From: Clostridiales bacterium
GTDB lineage: Bacteria > Bacillota > Clostridia > Oscillospirales > Oscillospiraceae
Direction: 5' to 3'
Assembly: GCA_021205455.1 (NCBI GenBank)
Contig: JAJPXL010000089.1
Location: 1 to 64,000, forward strand
DNA length: 64,000 bases
Of the stretch, positions 34,714 through 42,206 are shown one piece after another. The translations under genes were made by a program, and so were the position numbers. Within the stretch, counting starts at the first letter, position 1, and each line of letters opens with the position of its first letter. The notes beneath the pieces are model-generated. The model was not told where the DNA came from. It worked only from the letters and a program-made list of their open reading frames with translations, and searched no databases.

Positions 34714-35409
34714 TCACTTTTTTTCACTTGCGGCCTGCACCGGATTGCCATATTCGTCCAGCGCCTTCCATTTGCGGACAAACTCCGGCACCAGCACCCC
34801 GTCGGTCGATGCCTGCCATTGGCAGTAGAGCGCCTTGGCAAAATCCACCCGTGTTTTGCTGTGAGGGAAGCGCAGATACCTGGGATTTAAGTCCCAGATG
34901 CGCACCCGATCCAGGCCGTCAGCGTCCTTTAAGAGCTTTGCCAGCAGGGTGCCCCGCGCCCTGTCCTGCACCTGGTATCGCTCCAGCATCTGGGGCAGAA
35001 GGGCATCGTCCCTGGCGTGAACGTCTACCGCTGCGCAAATCTCTGCCAGATCCTCCCCGGTGCGGCCGGTCAGCTCCCCCAGCCGCCGGGCAGAGCGTCG
35101 GCCATGCTCGGTGTCCTCCCGGTCGTTGATGCGGCCCACATCGTGGTAAGCGCAGGCGTCCAGCAGCAGACTGGTGTCCGCTTCGGTGCAGCCCTCCTCC
35201 ATGGCCCCCATGGCTCCGTGGCAGATGGTGCGTACAATGTGGCCCACGCCGTGAAGGCTGCTCTCATAGAGGGCGTCCCGGTTCAGCCGGTTCAGCGCGT
35301 CGGCGCAGCAGACAGCGTAGGGGCTTTTCAGAAACCGGGTCACCAGAGGGGCGTCCGCGCCCCAATCCGCGCTGCGCAGGAGGGTCATCAGCCGTTCGCC
35401 GTCATCCAT
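34714..35409 (-). CDS. HD-domain phosphohydrolase
   Basis: This 231-residue protein has the HD metal motif: H in SLHGVGH, the H-D pair in ACAYHDVGR, and a later aspartate in LKDADGLDR. It resembles the YfbR/HDIG-type soluble hydrolases, but the substrate is not evident. ATG 35409 has AAGGAG 7 nt upstream; GTG 35418 would touch it. It begins 5 bp after the pcrA stop, so it is the second gene of a pcrA operon. A role in nucleotide cleaning linked to DNA repair is possible but only inferred. Confidence 0.75.
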   Translation of the reverse strand: MDDGERLMTLLRSADWGADAPLVTRFLKSPYAVCCADALNRLNRDALYESSLHGVGHIVRTICHGAMGAMEEGCTEADTSLLLDACAYHDVGRINDREDTEHGRRSARRLGELTGRTGEDLAEICAAVDVHARDDALLPQMLERYQVQDRARGTLLAKLLKDADGLDRVRIWDLNPRYLRFPHSKTRVDFAKALYCQWQASTDGVLVPEFVRKWKALDEYGNPVQAASEKK

Positions 35410-35414
35410 TTCGT

Positions 35415-37919
35415 TCACTCCTTCCGCTTCATGTGCTGCACGGCCGCCTTCAGCATCAGCCGTTTCGTGCCCACTGTGTCGAAGGCGATTTCCACCAGCG
35501 CATCGCCGCCCATGGGCAGCACGCTGACAATCATGCCACGGCCAAAGGCGGTGTGCTCCACCACGGTGCCCTTCTGGTACTGGCTGAGCAGTTGGAAGGA
35601 CGCCTGCACCGCCCGCTGACCAGTGGGCTTCGCGTCGTGGTGAATGCTGATGCCGCCGCCCATGGGGCCGCGGCTCCTCTGGGATTGGTGCGACTGCCTG
35701 CCATAGCGGCTGCCCTGCCCATGCTCGGCGTTTTCCTGGCTGGCCTGGGGCTGGTCGCTGTCCTTCCAGCGGCCCCCGTACTCCCGCTTGTCGGCCTCAT
35801 AGGCCCGACCACTTTTCTCCAAATATTCTTCGGGAATTTCCTCAATAAAGCGGGAGGGGCGGTTGGAGTTGGTGCGTCCGAACAGCATCCGCTGAGTGGC
35901 GGAGGTCAGGAACAGCCGCTCCTTGGCCCTGGTCATGGCCACATAGCACAGCCGCCGTTCCTCCTCCATCTCCTCATGCTCGCCAATGGAGCGCAGGCCC
36001 GGGAAGATGCCTTCCTCCACCCCGGCCACAAAGACCCAAGGGAATTCCAGCCCCTTGGCGGCGTGCATGGTCATCATCAGGACGCAGTTGTCGCTGTCCT
36101 GGGCGCTGTCCAGGTCGGTGTAAAGGGCCACTTCGTCCAGGAAACCCGCCAGGGTTGGTTGGACGGCGTTCTCCACATAGGATTGAATGTTGGACCGCAG
36201 CTCCCTGACGTTCTCAATACGATTCCGGTTTTCAAAGGTGTTCTTGGCTTCCAGCGCCGCCACATAGCCGGTGGCGGTCACCACCTCATCGTAGAAGTCG
36301 CAGAGGTCCATCAACTCCGATTTCCGGCGCAAATCGTCGATCATGGCGAGGAATGCGTCCAGCTTGGCGCTGCTCTTAGCCAGCGCCGGGTAGGAGCGGG
36401 ACTTGCGGAGAATGGCGGCAATCGGCTGATTCTCCTGATGCGCCAGCTCAGTGGCGCTGTCCACCGTCTTGGCCCCAATGCCGCGGGCGGGCACGTTGAT
36501 GATGCGGCGGAGGCGCAGGTCGTCCGCCTCGTTGTGAATCACGCAGAGGTAGGACAGCATATCCTTGATCTCCGCCCGGTCAAAGAATTTCATGCCCCCG
36601 ATCACCTTATAGGGGATGCCGTTGCGCTTGAAGCCCTGCTCGATGGCGTTGGATTGGGCGTTCATCCGGTACAGCACGGCGCAATCCTTCCACGCCATGC
36701 CGGAGCTGACTGCCAGCATGATTTGGGCGGAGATGTACTGGGCCTCGTCCGACTCATTGACGGCGGAGTAGCATTTGATCTTTTCCCCGTCGGGATGCTC
36801 CGTCCACAGGTTTTTGCCCTTGCGCTCGGTGTTGTTGCCGATGACGGCGTTGGCCGCGCGCAGGATGTTCTTGGTGGAGCGGTAGTTCTGCTCCAAGCGG
36901 ATAACACGGGTGCCTTGATACTGATGCTCGAACTGTAGGATATTCTCAATGGTGGCGCCGCGGAAGCGATAGATGGACTGGTCGTCATCACCCACCACGC
37001 AGATGTTTTCCCACTTTCCCGCCAGGAGGGATACCAGAAGGTATTGAAGGTGGTTGGTGTCCTGGTACTCATCCACCAGCACATAGCGGAATTTATCCTG
37101 CCAGTAGGAGCGCACCTCCTCATTTGCCTCCAGCAGCCGCACCGTATGTAGGATAAGGTCGTCAAAGTCCAGGGCGTCAGCCTCCCACAGGCGGTGCTCA
37201 TACTCCTGGTAGACCCTGGCGATCTGCTGCTTGTGAAGGTCCCCGGAGTCCCTGGCCTTCTGGGCGTAATCCCCGGCCAACAGCATCTCCTCCTTGGCCT
37301 TGGAGATGGCGGAGAGGACGGCGCGGGGGGCCAGCGTCCGGTCATCCAGGTTGAAGGATTTCAGCACATCCTTCACCACCCGGAGGGAATCATCTGTGTC
37401 GTAAATGGTGAAGGAGGTGGAAAAGCCGAGCTGGTCAATATGCCTGCGCAGGATGCGGACGCAGGCGGAGTGGAAGGTGGAGGCCCAGATGCCATCCGCC
37501 TCCACCCCCAGTCGGGCGGCCAGCCGTTCCTTCAGCTCACCGGCGGCCTTATTGGTGAAGGTGATGGCGAGGATGGACCAGGGCGTGACCGGATGGCACC
37601 GGCACAGCATTTCCGCCCGGCGGGTGCCCTCCGGAGAAGGATGGGCCAAATAGCCCTCCAGAAACTCCACATCCTCAGGGGCAGCCCAATCCGGCGTCTC
37701 GTCGCACTGGGGGTCGCTGCCGCAGCCGTATTTAATCAGGTTGGAGATGCGGTCGATCAGCACCGTCGTCTTTCCGCTGCCCGCCCCGGCCAGCAGCAGC
37801 AGCGGGCCTTCTGTGGCAAAGACGCCCTGGCGCTGCTCCGGGTTCAGGTGCAGGTATTCTGTTTCAATGACGGCCCGCCGCAGCTGACAGAAGCGCTGGG
37901 CCTGTGCAGTTTCCAACAT
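35415..37919 (-). CDS. pcrA: ATP-dependent DNA helicase PcrA/UvrD
   Basis: This is a superfamily 1A 3'-5' helicase for repair, plasmid replication and removal of proteins from DNA. It is 834 residues; family members are about 720 to 780. Walker A is AGAGSGKTT, with TFTNKAA, VLVDEYQDTN (motif II), GDDDQSIYRFRGA (motif III), EQNYRST (IV), TMHAAKGLEFPWVFV (V) and VAMTRAKERL (VI). The C-terminal Tudor-like region ends GTVVEHTAFGRGMI...KRLML as in PcrA. An insertion of about 40 residues after LVHPSP-type sequence near residues 70-115 contains EGYLAHPSPEGTRR, which accounts for the extra length. Confidence 0.95.
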   Translation of the reverse strand: MLETAQAQRFCQLRRAVIETEYLHLNPEQRQGVFATEGPLLLLAGAGSGKTTVLIDRISNLIKYGCGSDPQCDETPDWAAPEDVEFLEGYLAHPSPEGTRRAEMLCRCHPVTPWSILAITFTNKAAGELKERLAARLGVEADGIWASTFHSACVRILRRHIDQLGFSTSFTIYDTDDSLRVVKDVLKSFNLDDRTLAPRAVLSAISKAKEEMLLAGDYAQKARDSGDLHKQQIARVYQEYEHRLWEADALDFDDLILHTVRLLEANEEVRSYWQDKFRYVLVDEYQDTNHLQYLLVSLLAGKWENICVVGDDDQSIYRFRGATIENILQFEHQYQGTRVIRLEQNYRSTKNILRAANAVIGNNTERKGKNLWTEHPDGEKIKCYSAVNESDEAQYISAQIMLAVSSGMAWKDCAVLYRMNAQSNAIEQGFKRNGIPYKVIGGMKFFDRAEIKDMLSYLCVIHNEADDLRLRRIINVPARGIGAKTVDSATELAHQENQPIAAILRKSRSYPALAKSSAKLDAFLAMIDDLRRKSELMDLCDFYDEVVTATGYVAALEAKNTFENRNRIENVRELRSNIQSYVENAVQPTLAGFLDEVALYTDLDSAQDSDNCVLMMTMHAAKGLEFPWVFVAGVEEGIFPGLRSIGEHEEMEEERRLCYVAMTRAKERLFLTSATQRMLFGRTNSNRPSRFIEEIPEEYLEKSGRAYEADKREYGGRWKDSDQPQASQENAEHGQGSRYGRQSHQSQRSRGPMGGGISIHHDAKPTGQRAVQASFQLLSQYQKGTVVEHTAFGRGMIVSVLPMGGDALVEIAFDTVGTKRLMLKAAVQHMKRKE

Positions 37920-37965
37920 ATCAAAATTCCCCTATTCTATTGATACAATCATCGGTTCTGACCTT

Positions 37966-37994
37966 ATTTTACGCCTTTTCTTTCTGGATTGCAA
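37966..37994 (-). promoter_or_regulatory. Promoter of pcrA
   Basis: On the minus strand TTGCAA (37994-37989), a 17-nt spacer and TAAAAT (37971-37966) form a plausible promoter 46 bp before pcrA. Confidence 0.65.
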
Positions 37995-38050
37995 CTGGAG
38001 AATCTGGCCTGGAACCTTTGGCCTTTTTCACAGGAATCCCCTCCAGCCCC

Positions 38051-38079
38051 TTGACAGCAGTCGAACAAATGTTTATAAT
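38051..38079 (+). promoter_or_regulatory. Consensus promoter of the radical-SAM repair operon
   Basis: TTGACA (38051-38056) and TATAAT (38074-38079) match sigma-A consensus exactly with a 17-nt spacer. Such a strong promoter usually needs repression; LexA-like boxes lie within and just after it. Confidence 0.9.
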
Positions 38080-38094
38080 TAGAACATCAGTTCG
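38062..38094 (+). promoter_or_regulatory. LexA (SOS) boxes over the radical-SAM operon promoter
   Basis: The 14-mer at 38062-38075, CGAACAAATGTTTA, matches the Bacillus-type LexA box CGAACRNRYGTTYG at 13 of 14 positions and lies in the promoter spacer, overlapping the -10 box. A second, weaker copy at 38081-38094 (AGAACATCAGTTCG, 11 of 14) covers the predicted start. Repressor bound here would block RNA polymerase, so the operon is probably damage-inducible. Confidence 0.75.
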
Positions 38095-38114
38095 ATAGAA
38101 GGGAGGACGTCACT

Positions 38115-39368
38115 GTGGAGCTGATGGACAAGCTGACCATCCTGACCGACGCCGCAAAGTATGACGCCGCCTGCACCTCCAGCGGCCTGGACCGTCAGGC
38201 CCGGAAGGGGAGAATGGGGAGTACGCTGCCCGCCGGCTGCTGTCACACCTTTTCCGCAGACGGGCGGTGCGTGACGCTGCTGAAGGTGCTGCTGACCAAC
38301 ATCTGCTGCTATGACTGCCAATACTGCGTGAACCGGCGCTCCAATGACCTTCCCCGCACCGCGTTCACCCCACGGGAGCTGGCGGAGCTGACCATGCAGT
38401 TTTACCGCCGGAACTATATCGAGGGGCTGTTCCTGTCCTCCGCCGTTCTCCGCTCTCCGGACTACACCACGGAGCTGATGATTCGGGCGCTGACCATCCT
38501 TCGGAAGGACTACGGCTTCCGCGGCTACATCCATGCCAAGGCTATCCCCGGAGCCGACCCGGCCCTGACCTGGCAGCTGGGCCTCCTGGCTGACCGCCTC
38601 AGCGTCAACATTGAGCTGCCCAGTGAGCGGAGCTTGGGCCTGCTGTGCCCGGACAAGAGCCGGAAGGCCATCTTCCGGCCCATGGCCCAGATTCGGGACG
38701 GCAGCCATCAGTATGCGCTGGAGCGCAGGAAGTCCCGCAACGCGCCCCGCTTTGCCCCCGCCGGGCAGTCCACCCAAATGATCATCGGCGCCACCCCGGA
38801 GACTGACCTGCATATTTTGCAGCTCACCTCCGCCCTCTACCGGAAGTACAGGCTGAAACGGGTCTTTTACTCGGCCTATATGCCGGTGGCGTCTTCTCCG
38901 CTGCTGCCCGCCCCGGAGGGGTATCAGCCGCCGCTGCTGCGGGAGAACCGGCTGTATCAGGCGGACTGGCTGCTGCGCTTCTATCACTTCTCCGCCAACG
39001 AGCTGCTGGATGACCAGAATCCGAATTTTGACCCAAATCTGGACCCGAAGTGCAGCTGGGCGCTGCGGCATCCGGAGTTCTTCCCGGTGGAGGTCAACAC
39101 CGCCGACTATGAAGCCCTGCTGCGGGTGCCGGGCATCGGTGTCACCTCCGCCAAGCGCATCGTCACCGCCCGACGGGTGGGGCCGCTTCACTTTGACGGG
39201 CTGAAGAAGCTGGGCGTGGTGCTGAAACGGGCCCAATACTTTCTGACCTGCTGCGGGCGGATGTGCGAAGGGCTGTCCCTCAGCGAGGATGCGGTGCTGC
39301 GCCAGCTGGTAGCCGAGGAAGCGCCGCGCCTGACTCAGTATCAGCCGGAGCAGCTTTCCCTTTTCTAA
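38115..39368 (+). CDS. Radical SAM protein, putative DNA modification/repair (TIGR03916-like)
   Basis: This 417-residue radical-SAM protein resembles the family described as putative DNA modification/repair radical SAM proteins. The SAM-cluster motif CCYDCQYC (CxxxCxxC) is at about residues 74-81. A helix-hairpin-helix DNA-binding segment is near the C-terminus (LLRVPGIGVTSAKRIV). The start is GTG 38115, 8 nt after GGGAGG. It is the first gene of an operon with a Nudix hydrolase and a DUF4130 protein, and its promoter carries LexA boxes. In other genomes this family is linked with a uracil-DNA-glycosylase-like partner; the reaction is unknown. Confidence 0.88.
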   Translation: MELMDKLTILTDAAKYDAACTSSGLDRQARKGRMGSTLPAGCCHTFSADGRCVTLLKVLLTNICCYDCQYCVNRRSNDLPRTAFTPRELAELTMQFYRRNYIEGLFLSSAVLRSPDYTTELMIRALTILRKDYGFRGYIHAKAIPGADPALTWQLGLLADRLSVNIELPSERSLGLLCPDKSRKAIFRPMAQIRDGSHQYALERRKSRNAPRFAPAGQSTQMIIGATPETDLHILQLTSALYRKYRLKRVFYSAYMPVASSPLLPAPEGYQPPLLRENRLYQADWLLRFYHFSANELLDDQNPNFDPNLDPKCSWALRHPEFFPVEVNTADYEALLRVPGIGVTSAKRIVTARRVGPLHFDGLKKLGVVLKRAQYFLTCCGRMCEGLSLSEDAVLRQLVAEEAPRLTQYQPEQLSLF

Positions 39369-39395
39369 GGAACTGGAACCCGATTGGAGGTACTC

Positions 39396-39821
39396 ATGCT
39401 GCAAGTAACGTTTCTCACCGCTGTCCCTCAGGAGCAGCTGCAATTTGCCGTTATTTTGGCCCGTTGCCAGGGGAAGTGGGTGCTGTGCCGCCACAAGGAC
39501 CGCGCCACCTGGGAGTTCCCAGGTGGAAAGCGGGCGCGCTGCGAACCCATTGAGCAGACCGCCCGGCGGGAGCTTTACGAGGAGGCGGATGCCCTGCGCT
39601 ACACCCTCGCCCCCATCGGCCCATACTGCGTCACCCGGGAGGACGGCAGCCAGAGCTATGGGATGTTCTATGCGGCGGAGATCCTGCGCTTCGGGGACGG
39701 GCTCCATCACGAAATCGCGGAGTATCGCCTGTTTGACACCCTGCCCGCCCGCTGGACGTATCCTCAGATCCAGCCCGCACTGCTGACGCGGTACCGCAGC
39801 TGGGAGGCGCGTCGTGTCTGA
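39396..39821 (+). CDS. Nudix hydrolase (MutT-like)
   Basis: This 141-residue Nudix enzyme has the complete box GKRARCE-x7-RELYEEA. The short single-domain form and PGGK context (WEFPGGK) resemble 8-oxo-dGTP diphosphatases, but this is not proven. ATG 39396 is 5 nt after TTGGAGG. It lies between the radical-SAM and DUF4130 genes and overlaps the latter by 8 bp, so it belongs to the same damage-controlled operon. Sanitising oxidised nucleotides would fit that setting. Confidence 0.88.
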   Translation: MLQVTFLTAVPQEQLQFAVILARCQGKWVLCRHKDRATWEFPGGKRARCEPIEQTARRELYEEADALRYTLAPIGPYCVTREDGSQSYGMFYAAEILRFGDGLHHEIAEYRLFDTLPARWTYPQIQPALLTRYRSWEARRV

Positions 39822-40593
39822 CTGGCCCCTGGTCAATTACCAGTATGACGGCACCTTTGCCGGATTCCTCTCCTGCGTATATGACAGCTTCACCTACCGC
39901 GAAGCCCCCGCTGCCTTCTACACGCCGGAGGAAGCCCGCATCTCCTTCTACACCACCCGCGTGGTGGAGACCGACGAAGCCCACGCCAGGCAGGTCTACG
40001 CCTCCTGGAAGCGCCGCATTTCACCGGAGGCCCAGCAGCTGGCAGCCAACGGCTTCCTGACCTGTATGCCGGAGCGGGAGATGGCCATTTACCGCTTTGT
40101 CGCGCTGGGGTATCAGGTGGGTGCGGACATTGTCCACTGGCTGACGGATGAGCGGGTGGAACCGCTGTACAAGTCGGTGCAGTTCCTGAAGAATGAGGCC
40201 CATCTGCTGAAGGGCTTCCTGCGCTTTGCGGACTACGGGGCCTTTCTGGCGGGGCGTATCCAGCCCAGGAACCGGGTGCTGCCCCTGCTGCGGCCTCACT
40301 TCTGCGCCCGCTACAACACGGAGCATTTCCTGATTTATGATGAAACCCATCAGGAGGCCCTGTTTTATCGGCCCTATCAGTGGGCGATTGTGCCGCTGGA
40401 AGCACTGGAGCTGCCTCCCATCACCAGGAACGAGGCGGGGTATCAGGCGCTGTGGAAGCGGTTTTACGACACCGTGGCCATTGAGGGGCGATACAACCCC
40501 AAGCTGCGGAGGAACAACGTACCCAAACGGTATTGGAATCACATGGTGGAATTGAAGGATGAGTTGGAGCCCCACAGCCGTCAGCCCCACTGA
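39814..40593 (+). CDS. Putative DNA metabolism protein (TIGR03915-like, DUF4130)
   Basis: This 259-residue protein matches the family that travels with the TIGR03916 radical-SAM proteins. Recognisable parts are the N-terminal YDGTFAGFLSCVYDSF and the C-terminal DUF4130-type region with YNPKLRRNNVPKRYWNHM. In many genomes this domain is fused to or next to a uracil-DNA-glycosylase-like domain; here no such domain is attached. It starts at GTG 39814 within the end of the Nudix gene. A role in DNA repair is predicted for the family but no activity is known. Confidence 0.88.
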   Translation: MSDWPLVNYQYDGTFAGFLSCVYDSFTYREAPAAFYTPEEARISFYTTRVVETDEAHARQVYASWKRRISPEAQQLAANGFLTCMPEREMAIYRFVALGYQVGADIVHWLTDERVEPLYKSVQFLKNEAHLLKGFLRFADYGAFLAGRIQPRNRVLPLLRPHFCARYNTEHFLIYDETHQEALFYRPYQWAIVPLEALELPPITRNEAGYQALWKRFYDTVAIEGRYNPKLRRNNVPKRYWNHMVELKDELEPHSRQPH

Positions 40594-40630
40594 GCTGCGT
40601 ATCAGGGCGACCATTTTTGGGAAAGCCGAC

Positions 40631-40663
40631 CAGGCCCCTGTCGGAAATTCCGGCAGGGGCCTG
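40631..40663. terminator. 14-bp terminator between convergent genes
   Basis: A 14-bp stem with one G-U pair (40631-40644 with 40650-40663) and an AAATT loop lies between the repair operon and the facing zinc-ribbon gene. The T-tract is weak. Confidence 0.75.
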
Positions 40664-40687
40664 ATTGCGTTTAGATTGAATTGATGC

Positions 40688-42007
40688 TTAGAATTGTACG
40701 ACCGCGCCGCCATCGGTGGGGACCCAGTAGTAGTCATCGTCGTCCGGGCCTCCGTCGGCGTGGTACTGCACCCAGCCGCCGCATACATTGATCAGCTCAC
40801 AGTCGGCTGTACTCAGAATGACCACTTCACTGATATTGCTGAGGTTTGCCTTGGTCAATGCGCCGCCGTTGTCCGGATTGGAGAAGTAGATCCAGCCATC
40901 ATAGATGTTGATGGACTGCATGGTCATGCTGCTCACCAGCGTGTAGGTGCTGGTTCCGGCCTCCATCTTGTACAGGCCGCCATTATCCATGTCGGTAAAA
41001 TAAACGGTGCCGTCCACGTAGTCGATGCCGCCAACACGGCCATCAAACCAGAGCTGTTTGTCCGAGCCGTCCAGCGCGACAGAGAATCCTCTCCTGCCGT
41101 CCCTGGTATCGACATAGTAAATGCGGGTGTCCGTCACGCAGCAGTAGAAGACAACGCCATCCGTGATTCTGACCTCGTTGGAGCCGTCCAAATCGCAGCG
41201 ATACAGGTCATAGGAGTCGTCAGACTGGTCTTCGTAGTAGATGTAGGAACCGACCACCTTGGGTTCGTAGATGTCGCGGGCCACCAGTACGGTGTCGCTT
41301 CCGGTTTCCACGTTGAGACGGTGCAGGTAGCCTGTTCCCAGCGCACGGTAATAGAGGTAATCCCCCAACATACTGATATGCCTTGCAGATGTGGAGGAAA
41401 CCAGGGTTTGCTCCGTACCGTCCGTCCGCATCTTCCAGATGGAGAAGTTGTTGTTCTGCGAAACGTAGTAAATCCAGTCGCCGGATGCCACCATGGTTCC
41501 GCCCTGAGACGAGTTTTCAAACGAATTCCCATAATAGCTCCGGTCATCCGCATAGGCGCTGGTCAACGGGGAGGCGTCCGAGCCTTCTGTCTCCGGCTCA
41601 TCCTCCGGTTCTTCTTCCTCTGGCGCAGCTGCAGACGATTCTGCCGAGGTGTCGTTGGATATCTCCGCGTCTCCTTCCGCCTCTGTCTCATCGGAGACGG
41701 TGCTGTCAGCATAGCCCTCTGACTGAGCGGACGATGCGCCGTCCGGTTCGGTGCCTGCATCATCGCTTTCTTCCACCGTCTGCTGGGATGCGCCCAGGTG
41801 AATGCGGTCTGTGGCGACTGCCCAGCCGAAGGCAACGCCCACCAGCAGTAAAAGCACCAGGACAACGACCAGGGCGATAACCGATTTGCTGGGAGGCGTC
41901 TTTTTCGGCTCCGGACGTGTTGTCGGCACAACCGTAATCGGCTTCCCGCAGGCGGCGCAGAATTTTGCGCCGTCTGCATTCTGTTTTCCACAGTATTTGC
42001 AATACAT
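40688..42007 (-). CDS. Zinc-ribbon membrane protein with DUF5050-like beta-propeller
   Basis: The 439-residue protein starts with a double-CxxC zinc ribbon (CKYCGKQNADGAKFCAACGK), followed by one membrane helix (about residues 42-62), a glutamate/serine-rich linker of some 80 residues, and an extracellular propeller-like domain with repeated IYY(V/T) and IWKMRTDGT motifs typical of DUF5050. ATG 42007 has GAGGAG 7 nt upstream. The layout parallels the protein at 12661-13779. Its function is unknown; sensing or surface binding is possible. Confidence 0.75.
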   Translation of the reverse strand: MYCKYCGKQNADGAKFCAACGKPITVVPTTRPEPKKTPPSKSVIALVVVLVLLLLVGVAFGWAVATDRIHLGASQQTVEESDDAGTEPDGASSAQSEGYADSTVSDETEAEGDAEISNDTSAESSAAAPEEEEPEDEPETEGSDASPLTSAYADDRSYYGNSFENSSQGGTMVASGDWIYYVSQNNNFSIWKMRTDGTEQTLVSSTSARHISMLGDYLYYRALGTGYLHRLNVETGSDTVLVARDIYEPKVVGSYIYYEDQSDDSYDLYRCDLDGSNEVRITDGVVFYCCVTDTRIYYVDTRDGRRGFSVALDGSDKQLWFDGRVGGIDYVDGTVYFTDMDNGGLYKMEAGTSTYTLVSSMTMQSINIYDGWIYFSNPDNGGALTKANLSNISEVVILSTADCELINVCGGWVQYHADGGPDDDDYYWVPTDGGAVVQF

Positions 42008-42206
42008 ATTCTCACTCCTCAATATAAGAACGCCAGGTTTACATCAGGTATCTTAATTCCTATTTAGGCAGATTCGTGCGTAGGGATAGGGATGGAGTGC
42101 GATGCCTACAAATGCGGTCAGATCCTGCAAGGCGTTGTCGTACAGGCAGGGGAAGATGCGCCGATCCACCGTTCATCCGTTTTTCAGGCGTGACGGCGCG
42201 AGGCAA

